Below are positions 23,334 to 33,176 of a DNA stretch of 64,000 bases, piece by piece. Both the position numbers and the translations under genes were made by a program. Source of the DNA: Deinococcus frigens DSM 12807 (GTDB taxonomy: Bacteria; Deinococcota; Deinococci; Deinococcales; Deinococcaceae); the NCBI RefSeq assembly GCF_000701425.1, contig NZ_JNIW01000002.1, positions 89,293 through 153,292 of the forward strand. Reading direction: 5' to 3'. The notes beneath the pieces were generated by a model. The model was not told the DNA's origin. It ran no database searches and worked only from the letters and a program-made list of their open reading frames with translations. How positions within the stretch are numbered: position 1 is the stretch's first letter; the number at the start of each line of letters is the position of its first letter.

Positions 23334-23804
23334 ATGAACGATCTGCTGCCGTCTTTCGAGCGCGTCCTGCCCGGCCACTGGTGGGTGCTGGGCGCGGTGC
23401 TGCTGATGCTGGAGGTGGCCGCGCCGGGAATCTTCTTCGTGTGGCTGGCGCTGGCCTCGTTTGCGCTGGGACTGATCGTGTTCGTGCTGCCGCTGGCGGT
23501 GCCGTTCCAACTGGCACTGTTCGCCATCCTGAGCGTCGTGGCCGTGTTCCTGGGCAAGCGCTACGTGGGTAAGCTGGCGCTGGGCGGCCAGGAAGGCGAG
23601 CGCCTGAATACCGGGGCAAACCGTCTGGTGGGCCGCACCGTGACCGTGACCGCCGCCATCCACAATGGCGTGGGCCGGGTGCGCGTCGGCGACAGCGACT
23701 GGCGCGCGACGGGTCCTGATACCCCCGAAGGCGCACAGGTGCTGATCGTGAGCGCCGAGGGAACGACGCTGGCGGTGCGGGAAATCAGCGGGACGTGGGT
23801 GTGA
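23334..23804 (+). CDS. NfeD-like membrane protein
   Basis: The 156-residue protein has two to three membrane segments (HWWVLGAVLLMLEVAAPGIF, VLPLAVPFQLALFAILSVVA) and a C-terminal OB-fold domain beginning NTGANRLVGRTVTVTAAIHN and including RVGDSDWRATGPDTPEGAQV. This is the short NfeD class (NfeD1b) that pairs with the upstream SPFH protein. The ATG at 23334 lies 2 nt after the SPFH stop, so the two are almost certainly one transcript, ending at the terminator at 23848. Confidence 0.9.
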   Translation: MNDLLPSFERVLPGHWWVLGAVLLMLEVAAPGIFFVWLALASFALGLIVFVLPLAVPFQLALFAILSVVAVFLGKRYVGKLALGGQEGERLNTGANRLVGRTVTVTAAIHNGVGRVRVGDSDWRATGPDTPEGAQVLIVSAEGTTLAVREISGTWV

Positions 23805-23847
23805 AGGGCCTGGGCTACTAGCCCGTTCCGAACTCCACAACAAAAAG

Positions 23848-23873
23848 CCCCTCCAGGATCTGGAGGGGTCTTT
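23848..23873 (+). terminator. terminator behind the SPFH/NfeD unit
   Basis: CCCCTCC and GGAGGGG arms followed by TCTTTT. The opposite strand has an A-run before the stem, so it may also serve rpsI. Confidence 0.8.
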
Positions 23874-23888
23874 TCGTCGAAGTTTCGC

Positions 23889-24290
<402 letters not shown>

Positions 24291-24292
24291 GA

Positions 24293-24769
24293 TTAGTTGA
24301 CCTCTGCTTTCTGCTTGGACTGCATTGATTTGGTGCGTGCGGTGTTGGTGATTGCCAGCGCCTGCGGGTTCTGCGCGACGTGCGGGTGACGCTCGCCGGG
24401 GTAGACCTTCAGGCGGTTGTGCATGGACCGGCCCTGACGGCCTTTGGGCAGCATGCCGAACACGGCGTGTTCGATCACGCGGTCCGGGTGCTTGGCCAGG
24501 CCCTGGCGGGCGGTTTCGGTTTTCAGGCCGCCCTGGTAGCCGCTGTAGCGGGTGTAAACCTTGCCGTCCAGCTTGCCACCGGTCAGCACGACTTTGGTGG
24601 CATTGACCACGATCACAAAGTCGCCCTGGATCAAGTTGGGGGTGAAGTCGGGGCGGTGCTTGCCACGAATCCGGCTTGCCACCACGGTTGCCAGGCGGCC
24701 CAGGGGGATGTCGGTGGCGTCCACCACGATCCAGTTCTGCTCGTCATTTTTAGGAACAAAGGTTTTCAC
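24293..24769 (-). CDS. rplM: 50S ribosomal protein L13
   Basis: Typical segments are [46 protein letters not shown] and [15 protein letters not shown]. The preferred start is GTG 24769 ([13 protein letters not shown]) with GGAG about 8 nt upstream, giving 158 residues. An in-frame ATG at 24811 would add 14 residues; N-terminally extended L13 is annotated in some Deinococcus, so the start is not certain. It is first in the rplM-rpsI unit. Confidence 0.95.
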   Translation of the reverse strand: MKTFVPKNDEQNWIVVDATDIPLGRLATVVASRIRGKHRPDFTPNLIQGDFVIVVNATKVVLTGGKLDGKVYTRYSGYQGGLKTETARQGLAKHPDRVIEHAVFGMLPKGRQGRSMHNRLKVYPGERHPHVAQNPQALAITNTARTKSMQSKQKAEVN

Positions 24770-24973
24770 GGTGAGACTCCGTACAGATAAAGTGGGATTT
24801 GGCGGCGACACGCCCCGGCCTAACGGGGAGAAAGGTTCGTGCGTGTCCGGGTGCCTGCCCGGCTATCCGCGCCCTACCAAGCGCAAGACACTAAAGGTCA
24901 GGCTATCAGATGCAGGCGTGGGTGGGCAAGGGGAGCGGCAGTGGCGTGACGTGGACCCGGCCCAACGTCGAAG

Positions 24974-26101
24974 CTAAAAATGCGGGGCGTGCTGCGCGGG
25001 GGCCGCGATGCTGGCGTGCATGTCCAGCGCGTAGCGGTCCGTCATGCCTGCCAGGTAATCGCAGACGACGCGGGCCAGTTCCTCCTGCCCGGTCCGCGCC
25101 TGGAATTGCGGGGGCAACATGCTGGAGCGCTGCACGAAGGCGTGAAACAGCGTGGTCAGTACCCGGCTGGCCTGCTCCACCTGCATCTCCACGCGCCAGT
25201 GGCGGTACAGGTTGCCTTTCAGAAAGACGCTCGTTTCGCGCAGCAGGCCGCGCAGGTGGGGGCTGTAGGTAATCAACCGCTCCGGCAGGACCAGGACGGC
25301 GGCGGCACTCCCTACCCCGTTCTCGACGATCGCTGCGTCGCTGGCCGCCGTCAGGTCCCCGATCAGCCAGCCGAGCAGTTCTCGGTGCAGGGTCCGGCGC
25401 TGACCTTCAGAGAGGATTGCGCCAGAAATGCCCGTTTGGTCCGCCAGCTCCGCCCACAGTGGCAGCTCTAGCAGGTGCGCGTGCGACAGCAATCCGCTTC
25501 GCAAGCCGTCGTCCAGATCGTGGGCGGTGTAGGCCAGGGCGTCGGCGGCGTCCACCAGTTGGGCCTCCAGGCTGGGCTGGCCCAGATTGGCCCGGTCATG
25601 CTTGTTCAGACCGTCCAGTGTCTCCAGGGTCAGGTTCAATCCCGGATATTCTGCTTTGGGCTGTTCCAGCACCGACACGATGCGGCGGGCCTGGGTGTTG
25701 TGGTCAAAGCCGCCGTGCCCGGCCATCAGACCGTCCAGCACACGCTCCCCGGCGTGGCCGAACGGTGGATGGCCCAGATCGTGCGCCAGCGCCACCGTCT
25801 CGGCTAGGGTTTCGTTCAGGCCCAGACTCAGGGCCACCGAACGGGCCACCTGCTGCACCTCCAGCGTGTGCGTCAGTCGGGTGCGGTAGTGGTCCCCACT
25901 GGCATTCAGGAACACCTGCGTCTTGGCCTCCAGACGGCGAAAGGCGGTGGTGTGCAGCACCCGGTCCCGGTCCTTCTGAAAGGCGGTGCGCGTGGCACTC
26001 TCGGTCTCGGGGTACTCCCGCCCACGCGAATCGCGGCTCAGGGTGGCGCAGGGCGCGAGCACCCGCGCCTCGCGGGCCTCCAGATCGGCGCGGCTGAGCA
26101 T
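24974..26101 (-). CDS. dgt: deoxyguanosinetriphosphate triphosphohydrolase-like HD protein
   Basis: The 375-residue protein belongs to the Dgt HD-domain family, which hydrolyses dNTPs to the nucleoside and tripolyphosphate. Metal-site motifs are HTTAFRRLEAKTQVF, YRTRLTHTLEVQQVARSVA (first His) and ALAHDLGHPPFGHAGERVL (the HD pair), and later VDAADALAYTAHDLDDGL (Asp). The start at 26101 (MLSRADLEAREARVLAP) sits 6 nt behind TACACT, so it is probably leaderless. In Deinococcus-Thermus such enzymes help balance dNTP pools. Confidence 0.92.
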   Translation of the reverse strand: MLSRADLEAREARVLAPCATLSRDSRGREYPETESATRTAFQKDRDRVLHTTAFRRLEAKTQVFLNASGDHYRTRLTHTLEVQQVARSVALSLGLNETLAETVALAHDLGHPPFGHAGERVLDGLMAGHGGFDHNTQARRIVSVLEQPKAEYPGLNLTLETLDGLNKHDRANLGQPSLEAQLVDAADALAYTAHDLDDGLRSGLLSHAHLLELPLWAELADQTGISGAILSEGQRRTLHRELLGWLIGDLTAASDAAIVENGVGSAAAVLVLPERLITYSPHLRGLLRETSVFLKGNLYRHWRVEMQVEQASRVLTTLFHAFVQRSSMLPPQFQARTGQEELARVVCDYLAGMTDRYALDMHASIAAPAQHAPHF

Positions 26102-26107
26102 GAAACG

Positions 26108-26113
26108 AGTGTA
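26108..26113 (-). promoter_or_regulatory. leaderless -10 box of dgt
   Basis: TACACT on the minus strand, 6 nt before the ATG at 26101. Confidence 0.65.
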
Positions 26114-26208
26114 GTGCAGAGGCCGCTGGGGGTGGTCTTTCCTTCGCGGGCCATCCATTCCACAGACCGCCGCCCCGTCGCCTTGCCGCATTCCGACGCC
26201 CGCCCCCC

Positions 26209-26214
26209 TAAAAT
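26209..26214 (+). promoter_or_regulatory. leaderless -10 box of the peroxiredoxin gene
   Basis: TAAAAT lies 6 nt before the ATG at 26221. Confidence 0.65.
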
Positions 26215-26220
26215 GCCGAC

Positions 26221-26697
26221 ATGAAGTCCGCCGTCCAGAAACCGGCCCCCCAGTTCACGCGCCGCAGCGACGACGGACGCACCGTCAGCCTGCCGGGCCT
26301 GCGCCGCCAGTGGGTGGTGCTGTACTTTTACCCGCGCGCCAGTTCGCCGGGCTGTTCCATCGAGGCCGCGCGTTTCGAGGCCGCGCTGCCGGAATTCGAG
26401 CGCCTGAACGCGGCGGTGATCGGCGTCAGCACCGACACCGAGGCCCACCAGGCCCATTTTCGCGACACCTGCGGCCTGAGCCATCCGCTGATTCCCGACG
26501 GCGACAGATCGCTGTGCCGGGCCTACGGCGTGATCGGCGGCCTGGGGGGGCTGCTGGGCATGGCGTCCCGCGCCACCTTCTTAATCGATCCGCAGGGTTG
26601 CCTGGTCTACGAGCACCGCAGCGGCAACCCCGCCAACCACGCCTCCATGATGTTGCGGGAGCTGGAGCGCAGAGCCGGGGCCGCGCTGGAAGACTAG
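26221..26697 (+). CDS. bcp: peroxiredoxin, Bcp/PrxQ type
   Basis: The 158-residue thioredoxin-fold protein reduces hydroperoxides through a peroxidatic Cys in YFYPRASSPGCSIEAARFEA, where the usual TPGCTxEA is SPGCSIEA. A second Cys appears in HFRDTCGLSHPLI, and RATFLIDPQGCLVYEH is the typical C-terminal strand. It is leaderless. Two nt downstream begins the AlkZ-like gene, so oxidative and alkylation damage functions may be co-transcribed. Confidence 0.88.
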   Translation: MKSAVQKPAPQFTRRSDDGRTVSLPGLRRQWVVLYFYPRASSPGCSIEAARFEAALPEFERLNAAVIGVSTDTEAHQAHFRDTCGLSHPLIPDGDRSLCRAYGVIGGLGGLLGMASRATFLIDPQGCLVYEHRSGNPANHASMMLRELERRAGAALED

Positions 26698-26699
26698 AG

Positions 26700-27809
26700 A
26701 TGGCCCCCCTCACCTCCGCCGATCTGCGCGCGGCAGCCTGGCGCACCCTGACACCGCAGCCGTCACTTCAGGCGGCGCTTGACCGCATGGGCTTCTTACA
26801 GGCCGATCCGATCCGCGCTCCCGCCCGCGCGCAGGATCTGACCCTGCTGGCCCGCGTTCCAGGTTACCGGGCAGGAGAACTGGAACGCTGTTACGCCGAG
26901 CTGGACGCCGAGGAAGACATGATTCCCAACTACGGCTTCGTGCCGCGCGCGGTACAGGCGCTGCTGCACCCGCGCGAAGTCGCGCCGGGCCGCGTGGAAC
27001 TGGAGCATCCGGGGCTGCTCGAAGAGGTCCGCGCCCGGCTGAATGAGGGCAAGGAGCTGCATCCGCGCGATCTGGCCGCCACGCTGGGCAAGGGCCGCAC
27101 TGTCAACGCCTGGGGCGGTCAATCCAGCGCCACTACCCGCATTCTGGGCGCGCTGCACTACCGGGGCGAGGCCCGCGTGACCCGCCGGGTGGGCGGCGTG
27201 CGGGTGTATGGCCCCGCCCCGCATCTGGCCGTTCTGCGCGAGGGTCCGCTGCCCGAAGCCGATCGCCTGCGCCGCGCGGTGCATCTGCTGGCCGCCCTGT
27301 ACAGCCCGCTGCCGGAGGCCAGCCTGCGCTACCTGGTGGCCCTGTCCGGCTTCGGCTTTCCACACCTGCGCGGCGAACTGAGGGCGGTGCTGAAAGGAGT
27401 TATTAAAGAGGAGCTGCTGGGCGCAAAAGTCGATGGAGTGGCTTATGTCTGGACGGCGGAGGGGTCACCCGTCGACTCTCCCGCCCCGCGCGGGGTGCGG
27501 ATCGTGGGGCCATTCGATCCGCTGGTGTGGGACCGCCGCCGTTTCGAGCATCTGCACGGCTGGCCCTACCGCTTCGAGGCGTACACGCCCGCCGCCAAAC
27601 GCACGATGGGCTATTATGCCCTGCCTGTGCTCCACGCCGGACGCGCGGTGGGCTGGGCCAATCTCAAGATGGGTGGAGGAGAGCTGGAAGTGGATCTGGG
27701 ATTCATTCCTAGTTTCCGGCAGACCGCCACCTTCCGCAAGGGTCTGGAAACCGAGTTGGACCGCTACCGCACGTTTCTGACCGCACCTTCAGACTCCGGG
27801 GATGAGTAG
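26700..27809 (+). CDS. winged-helix DNA glycosylase-like protein (AlkZ/YcaQ, HTH_42 family)
   Basis: The 369-residue protein matches the tandem winged-helix family that includes AlkZ and E. coli YcaQ, glycosylases that unhook interstrand crosslinks and remove alkylated bases. The catalytic-region motif appears as MGFLQADPIRAPARAQDL, with Q-x-D where others have Q-x-Q or Q-x-D. Other family-like segments are VRIVGPFDPLVWDRRRFEHL and YTPAAKRTMGYYALPVLHAG near the C-terminus. Start ATG 26700, 2 nt after the peroxiredoxin stop. The exact lesion specificity cannot be read from sequence. Confidence 0.8.
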   Translation: MAPLTSADLRAAAWRTLTPQPSLQAALDRMGFLQADPIRAPARAQDLTLLARVPGYRAGELERCYAELDAEEDMIPNYGFVPRAVQALLHPREVAPGRVELEHPGLLEEVRARLNEGKELHPRDLAATLGKGRTVNAWGGQSSATTRILGALHYRGEARVTRRVGGVRVYGPAPHLAVLREGPLPEADRLRRAVHLLAALYSPLPEASLRYLVALSGFGFPHLRGELRAVLKGVIKEELLGAKVDGVAYVWTAEGSPVDSPAPRGVRIVGPFDPLVWDRRRFEHLHGWPYRFEAYTPAAKRTMGYYALPVLHAGRAVGWANLKMGGGELEVDLGFIPSFRQTATFRKGLETELDRYRTFLTAPSDSGDE

Positions 27810-27832
27810 GGTGTGTAAGTCACTCATGGCGC

Positions 27833-27838
27833 TATGAT
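27833..27838 (+). promoter_or_regulatory. -10 box of glmM
   Basis: TATGAT lies 9 nt before the ATG at 27848, so any leader would be only a few nt. Confidence 0.5.
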
Positions 27839-27847
27839 CGGCGTGAT

Positions 27848-29209
<1,362 letters not shown>

Positions 29210-29297
29210 CCCCCCCCCATTGCCCGGCCTTGCTGATCAGCCCCCGGCCCCCGTCTCTCATCTGGCCTTTGCACAATAGGTGACAGGAGGATCCCTC

Positions 29298-29813
29298 ATG
29301 AAAAACACCCACATCACCACATCGCTGGTGGCCGCGCTCCTGGCCGCTCCGCTGCTGGCCCAGAGTGCGGGCGCGCAGAACTCGCCCCTCAAGGTCACGG
29401 CCACCACCCTGCTGGTCAGCGTGGTCCAGGCAGACGGTAAGACGGTTGAAGAACTGACCGACACCGCCAACCGGGGCGTCTCGCCGGGCAACCTGTTGCA
29501 GCTCCAGCAGCGCGTCGAGAACACCAGCAGGACGCCCGTGCGGCAGCTCAAGCTGAACATGGCGGTCCCGGCGGCCACCTCGTTTATCGGCCAGCAGTGC
29601 GACATTCCTGGTGTGACGGCGCTGTTCAGCGTCGACGGCAAGACCTACGCCGCCGAACCCCTCAAGAAATTTGTGACGGTCACCGAGGACGGCCAGGACG
29701 TGAAGAAGGAAGTGACCGTCAATCCCAGCGAGTACACCAACGTCCGCTGGCAATTGCCCGAGCTGAAGGGTGGCGCGACGGTCACCTGCTTTATCCGGGC
29801 CAACGTCAAGTAA
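29298..29813 (+). CDS. secreted protein with DUF11-like domain
   Basis: The 171-residue product has a signal peptide (TTSLVAALLAAPLLAQSAGA) with a strong AGGAGG 7 nt before the ATG at 29298. The mature part is one Ig-like beta domain: VSPGNLLQLQQRVENTSRTP and VRQLKLNMAVPAATSFIGQ resemble the conserved repeat/DUF11 domains of Deinococcus surface proteins. Two Cys may form a disulfide. It probably resides in the envelope. A terminator separates it from the convergent ssuD-like gene. Confidence 0.7.
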   Translation: MKNTHITTSLVAALLAAPLLAQSAGAQNSPLKVTATTLLVSVVQADGKTVEELTDTANRGVSPGNLLQLQQRVENTSRTPVRQLKLNMAVPAATSFIGQQCDIPGVTALFSVDGKTYAAEPLKKFVTVTEDGQDVKKEVTVNPSEYTNVRWQLPELKGGATVTCFIRANVK

Positions 29814-29831
29814 GCGGCGCAGGCTAGAAAG

Positions 29832-29864
29832 GGGAGGCGGAGCTGGATTGCTCGCCTCCCTCTT
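29832..29864. terminator. terminator between convergent genes
   Basis: GGGAGGCG (29832-29839) pairs with CGCCTCCC (29853-29860), followed by TCTTC. Confidence 0.65.
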
Positions 29865-29876
29865 CGTCTGGCCGGA

Positions 29877-31004
29877 TCAGGCGACGGGGGCCACTCTATC
29901 CGTGTGGATGGCGCGTCCCTCTTCCTGCTTGCCCTTTAACAGCGGCATCACCAGTTCCCCAAAACGGCGGGCCTCCTCCAGATGCGGGTAGCCGCTGAAG
30001 ATGAAGCTGCTAAAGCCCATCTCCTCGTATCGGCGAATCTTGTCGGCCACCTGTTGCGCGTCACCGATCAATGCCACGCCCACGCCGCTGCGGGCCATGC
30101 CCACCCCGGCCCACAGTCCCGGCTCCACCATCAGATCGGCGTCCAGGCCCTTGACCATATCGATCTGGCGTTGCTGGCCCACGCCGTCCACATGGGCGTG
30201 GCTGTTCACGAAGGCGGCGCGCACCTCCGGGTCCACCCGGCTGATCAGCCGTTCGGCGGCGGCACGGGCCTCGGCTTCCGTTTCGCGCACGATGACGTGG
30301 GTTCGCAGGCCGTAGCGCAGGGTGCGCCCGGCTGTCTCCGCCAGCGCCTGCATCTGTGCCATCCGCTCCTTGATCATGTCCTCGCGTTCGCCCCACATCA
30401 GGTACACGTCGGCCAGTTCGGCGGCGATCTGCTGGGCCGCCGGGGACGCGCCGCCGAAGTAGATCGGGATGGGTTGCACCGGGGCGGGGTCCAGCACGGC
30501 GTTGTCGAAGGTATAAATATCCGATTTGAAAGACTGCGGCGGCGGCTGGGTCCACAACTGGCGCAGGATTTGCATGAATTCACGGGTGCGCTCGTAGCGC
30601 TTGGCGTGATCCTCGAAGTCGCCGTACATGGCGTTCTCGGCGGGGCTGCTGCCGGTCACGATGTTCAGGCGAACGCGCCCTGGAAACAGATTTTGCAGCG
30701 TGGCGAGCATCTTGGCGTACATGGCGGGCTGGAACATGCCGGGCCGCACGGCGATCAGCAGCGCCGGATCGGTAGCCGCCGTCTGCGCTAGCGCCGCCAC
30801 CGCCGCCGTGTAGTTCTCGTGTTCGCTGTGGTAATTGGTGGCGGTCAGCAGCGCGTCAAAGCCCGCCTCGCCCGCCGTGGCGATCAGGCTTTGCAGGTAC
30901 GGCAGCGTGGGCTTGCGCGGCATCTTGTTTTTGGTGCCAATAAATTCGCCGTCGCGCGACAGTTGCAGGAACCACAGGAATTCGGACTGGGAGGGGATGG
31001 ACAT
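29877..31004 (-). CDS. ssuD: FMNH2-dependent alkanesulfonate monooxygenase-like
   Basis: The 375-residue luciferase-like (bacterial LLM) flavoprotein matches SsuD, which releases sulfite from alkanesulfonates using FMNH2 from a partner reductase. Family-like segments are LATNYHSEHEN-type TATNYHSEHENYTAAVAALA, LLIAVRPGMFQPAMYAKMLA, GRVRLNIVTGSSPAENAMYG and IPIYFGGASPAAQQIAAELA. The ssuE and ssuABC genes are not next to it; a sugar-type ABC importer lies upstream on the same strand, and an FMN reductase is some 22 kb away. The substrate may therefore differ from classical alkanesulfonates. Confidence 0.85.
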   Translation of the reverse strand: MSIPSQSEFLWFLQLSRDGEFIGTKNKMPRKPTLPYLQSLIATAGEAGFDALLTATNYHSEHENYTAAVAALAQTAATDPALLIAVRPGMFQPAMYAKMLATLQNLFPGRVRLNIVTGSSPAENAMYGDFEDHAKRYERTREFMQILRQLWTQPPPQSFKSDIYTFDNAVLDPAPVQPIPIYFGGASPAAQQIAAELADVYLMWGEREDMIKERMAQMQALAETAGRTLRYGLRTHVIVRETEAEARAAAERLISRVDPEVRAAFVNSHAHVDGVGQQRQIDMVKGLDADLMVEPGLWAGVGMARSGVGVALIGDAQQVADKIRRYEEMGFSSFIFSGYPHLEEARRFGELVMPLLKGKQEEGRAIHTDRVAPVA

Positions 31005-31075
31005 GGGGAAGACTCCTTGAGCGGGTGGGCGGGGATAGAGAGCGAGATTCGTTCAGGGTGAAGGGGATGCTCCCA

Positions 31076-31206
31076 CGGTGAACCCCTCCGGCCCTTCGGG
31101 CCACCTCCCCTTAGGAGGGAGGCAAGAGTTGTGGAATTGCTCGGCCAGTTGCGCTCCTCAGCTCCCTTTTGAGAGGAGCTGGCTGCGAAGCAGACTGAGG
31201 GGTCAA
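31076..31206. repeat. REP-like palindromic element
   Basis: Several hairpins follow each other in a spacer: CCGGCCCTTCGGGCC, CCTCCCCTTAGGAGGGAGG, then AGCTCCCTTTTGAGAGGAGCT and CTGCGAAGCAG enclosed by CCTCA/TGAGG. A related CTCCTCTCAAAAGGGAGC occurs at 18220-18238. It looks like an interspersed palindromic repeat that may stabilise or terminate transcripts from the ABC importer. Confidence 0.5.
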
Positions 31207-31244
31207 ACCGTGGCAGCCACCCAGAAACATAAGCGGGCAACACC

Positions 31245-32099
31245 TCAAGCCTTCACCCCGCCCGCTGTCAATCCGGCCACAAAGCGGCGCTGGAAGACGG
31301 CGATCAGCATGACCACCGGAATGGTGGCAATCACCACGGCGGCGGCGATCAGCGGCCACGGGAAGGCGAATTCCCCCTGATACAGCGTGACGCCCACGCT
31401 GACCGTTCGCATGTCCAGCTTGGTGTTGAAGCTCAGCGCCAGCAGGAATTCGTTCCACGAGTTCACGAAGATCAGCAGCGCCGCCGTGACCATACCGGGC
31501 GCAGACAGCGGCAGCACCACGCGCAGCAGTGCGCCCACGCGACTGGTGCCGTCGATCATGGCCGCCGCCTCCAGATCACGCGGGATGGCGCTGAAAAACG
31601 CCACCAGCGTCAGAATCGCCACCGGCAGACTGAGGGCGGCGTAGGGGAGGATCAACGCGGGGTAGCTGTTGAGCAGGCTCAGGCCCCGGAACAGGCGGAA
31701 CAGCGGCACCAGCAGGCTGACCACCGGGAACATGGAAAAGGCCACCACAGCCGTCAGCAGCAGCCCGCGCCCCCGGATGTTCAGCCGTGCCAGCGCGTAG
31801 GCCGCCGGAACCGCCACCGCGATGCACAGGGCCGTACTTAGCAGACTGACGGCCATCGAGTTCAAGAAGAAACGGGCGAAGGGCTGCTCGGTAAACACGC
31901 GCAGGTAGTTGGCGAAGTTCAGCATGCCCGGCAGGTATTGCACCGGGAATTTCTGCAACTCGGCCTCGGTCTTGAGGCTGGTCAGGAGCATCCAGATCAG
32001 CGGAAAGAAGCCGCCGACGATCAGGGCGGTCAGTCCCGCCCAGCGTATGGCCCTATCGCCAGCGCTCAGCCGTTCGGGGGCCGCCAGTTCGCCGCTCAT
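31245..32099 (-). CDS. carbohydrate ABC transporter permease (MalG family)
   Basis: The 284-residue protein has six predicted membrane segments, starting WAGLTALIVGGFFPLIWMLL. The EAA loop for contact with the ATPase is AAMIDGTSRVGALLRVVLPL, which includes the usual E/AAxxDGAS-like core. It overlaps the upstream permease by 4 bp (ATGA), so translation is coupled. No ATP-binding subunit is encoded nearby, so it must share one made elsewhere, as is common for this importer class. Confidence 0.9.
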   Translation of the reverse strand: MSGELAAPERLSAGDRAIRWAGLTALIVGGFFPLIWMLLTSLKTEAELQKFPVQYLPGMLNFANYLRVFTEQPFARFFLNSMAVSLLSTALCIAVAVPAAYALARLNIRGRGLLLTAVVAFSMFPVVSLLVPLFRLFRGLSLLNSYPALILPYAALSLPVAILTLVAFFSAIPRDLEAAAMIDGTSRVGALLRVVLPLSAPGMVTAALLIFVNSWNEFLLALSFNTKLDMRTVSVGVTLYQGEFAFPWPLIAAAVVIATIPVVMLIAVFQRRFVAGLTAGGVKA

Positions 32100-33043
32100 G
32101 TGCTGGCCCCGTCGCGCACGAAGCGCACGTAGACCGCCGTGACCGCCAGGCTGACCGCGAACAGCGCCACGCTGAGGGTGGCCGCGTAGCCGAAGTCCAG
32201 AAACTCAATGCTGGTGCGGTAGATATAAACCCCCAGGGTTTCCAGCAAGCCCTGCGCCGGAGCCTGCTGGATAAAGGTGTACGGAATATCAAATACCTGC
32301 ACGGCGCTGATCGAGCGGAAGATGAACGCCACCGCCAGACTGGGGGCCAGCAGCGGCAAAATGATGCGGAAGAACGACTGCGCGCGGCTCGCGCCGTCCA
32401 CCTCCGACGCCTCGGTCAGTTCGCGGGGGATGCCCTGGAGGCCGCCCAGCACGATCAGCGCCACAAAGGAACTGGTCTTCCAGACAATTGTGACCACCAT
32501 CGCCAGCACCGCCAGCCCCGGCGTGCTGAGCCACAGCAGCGGCTCCTTGACGATATGCAGCCGCACCAGGATGTCGTTGAAGACGCCGTACTGGGCGTTG
32601 AACAGCCACGCGAAGATCAGGCCGGTCATCACCGGCGGCATGGCCCACGGCAGCAGCAGCGCCACCCGCGCGATTCCCCGCACCCGGCTGGGATTGTGCG
32701 CCGCCAGGGCCATCGGAATGCCCACCAGGAACGAGCCGCCCACCGTCAGCACCGCGAAGAACAGCGTATTTCGCAGCGAGGTCCCGAAGCGTGGGTCATT
32801 AAACATCTGCACGTAGTTCTTGAGGCCCACGAACGGCTGTCCGTTGAACGGCTCGGTCAGCTTGTTAAAGAAAAAGGAGTCGCGGATGGTGGTGATCATG
32901 GGAAACAGCAGCACGCCGCACAGCAGCACTGCGGCGGGCAGCAGCAGCCAGAAGGCCAGTTGCCCCTCGCTGGCCTCGCCCCGGATGCGGCCCTTTGGCT
33001 TTTGCACCTTTGGCACCGGGGCGGCGACATTTTTCTGGGTCAT
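32096..33043 (-). CDS. sugar ABC transporter permease (MalF family)
   Basis: The 315-residue protein begins with a basic cytoplasmic segment, then LAFWLLLPAAVLLCGVLLFP as the first membrane helix. The EAA motif is LTEASEVDGASRAQSFFRII. It forms the inner-membrane pore with the MalG-type subunit downstream. It starts 134 nt after the solute-binding protein gene, across a terminator-like hairpin. Confidence 0.9.
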   Translation of the reverse strand: MTQKNVAAPVPKVQKPKGRIRGEASEGQLAFWLLLPAAVLLCGVLLFPMITTIRDSFFFNKLTEPFNGQPFVGLKNYVQMFNDPRFGTSLRNTLFFAVLTVGGSFLVGIPMALAAHNPSRVRGIARVALLLPWAMPPVMTGLIFAWLFNAQYGVFNDILVRLHIVKEPLLWLSTPGLAVLAMVVTIVWKTSSFVALIVLGGLQGIPRELTEASEVDGASRAQSFFRIILPLLAPSLAVAFIFRSISAVQVFDIPYTFIQQAPAQGLLETLGVYIYRTSIEFLDFGYAATLSVALFAVSLAVTAVYVRFVRDGAST

Positions 33044-33112
33044 GGATGACTCCTTTGGCCGGGCTGCGGGATCAAAATGACGAGAGGAGTGCGCTGGCTG
33101 TGGCCTCCCTCC

Positions 33113-33159
33113 AAAAAAACTGCCCCCCGATCTCTGTTCAGCTCCAGATGTGGGGGGCA
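33113..33159 (-). terminator. intra-operon terminator after the solute-binding protein gene
   Basis: Read on the minus strand, TGCCCCCC and GGGGGGCA form a stem followed by G and seven T. It lies between the binding-protein gene and the permeases and could make the binding protein more abundant than the permeases. Confidence 0.75.
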
Positions 33160-33176
33160 GGCCAGGCGCTGAAAAC

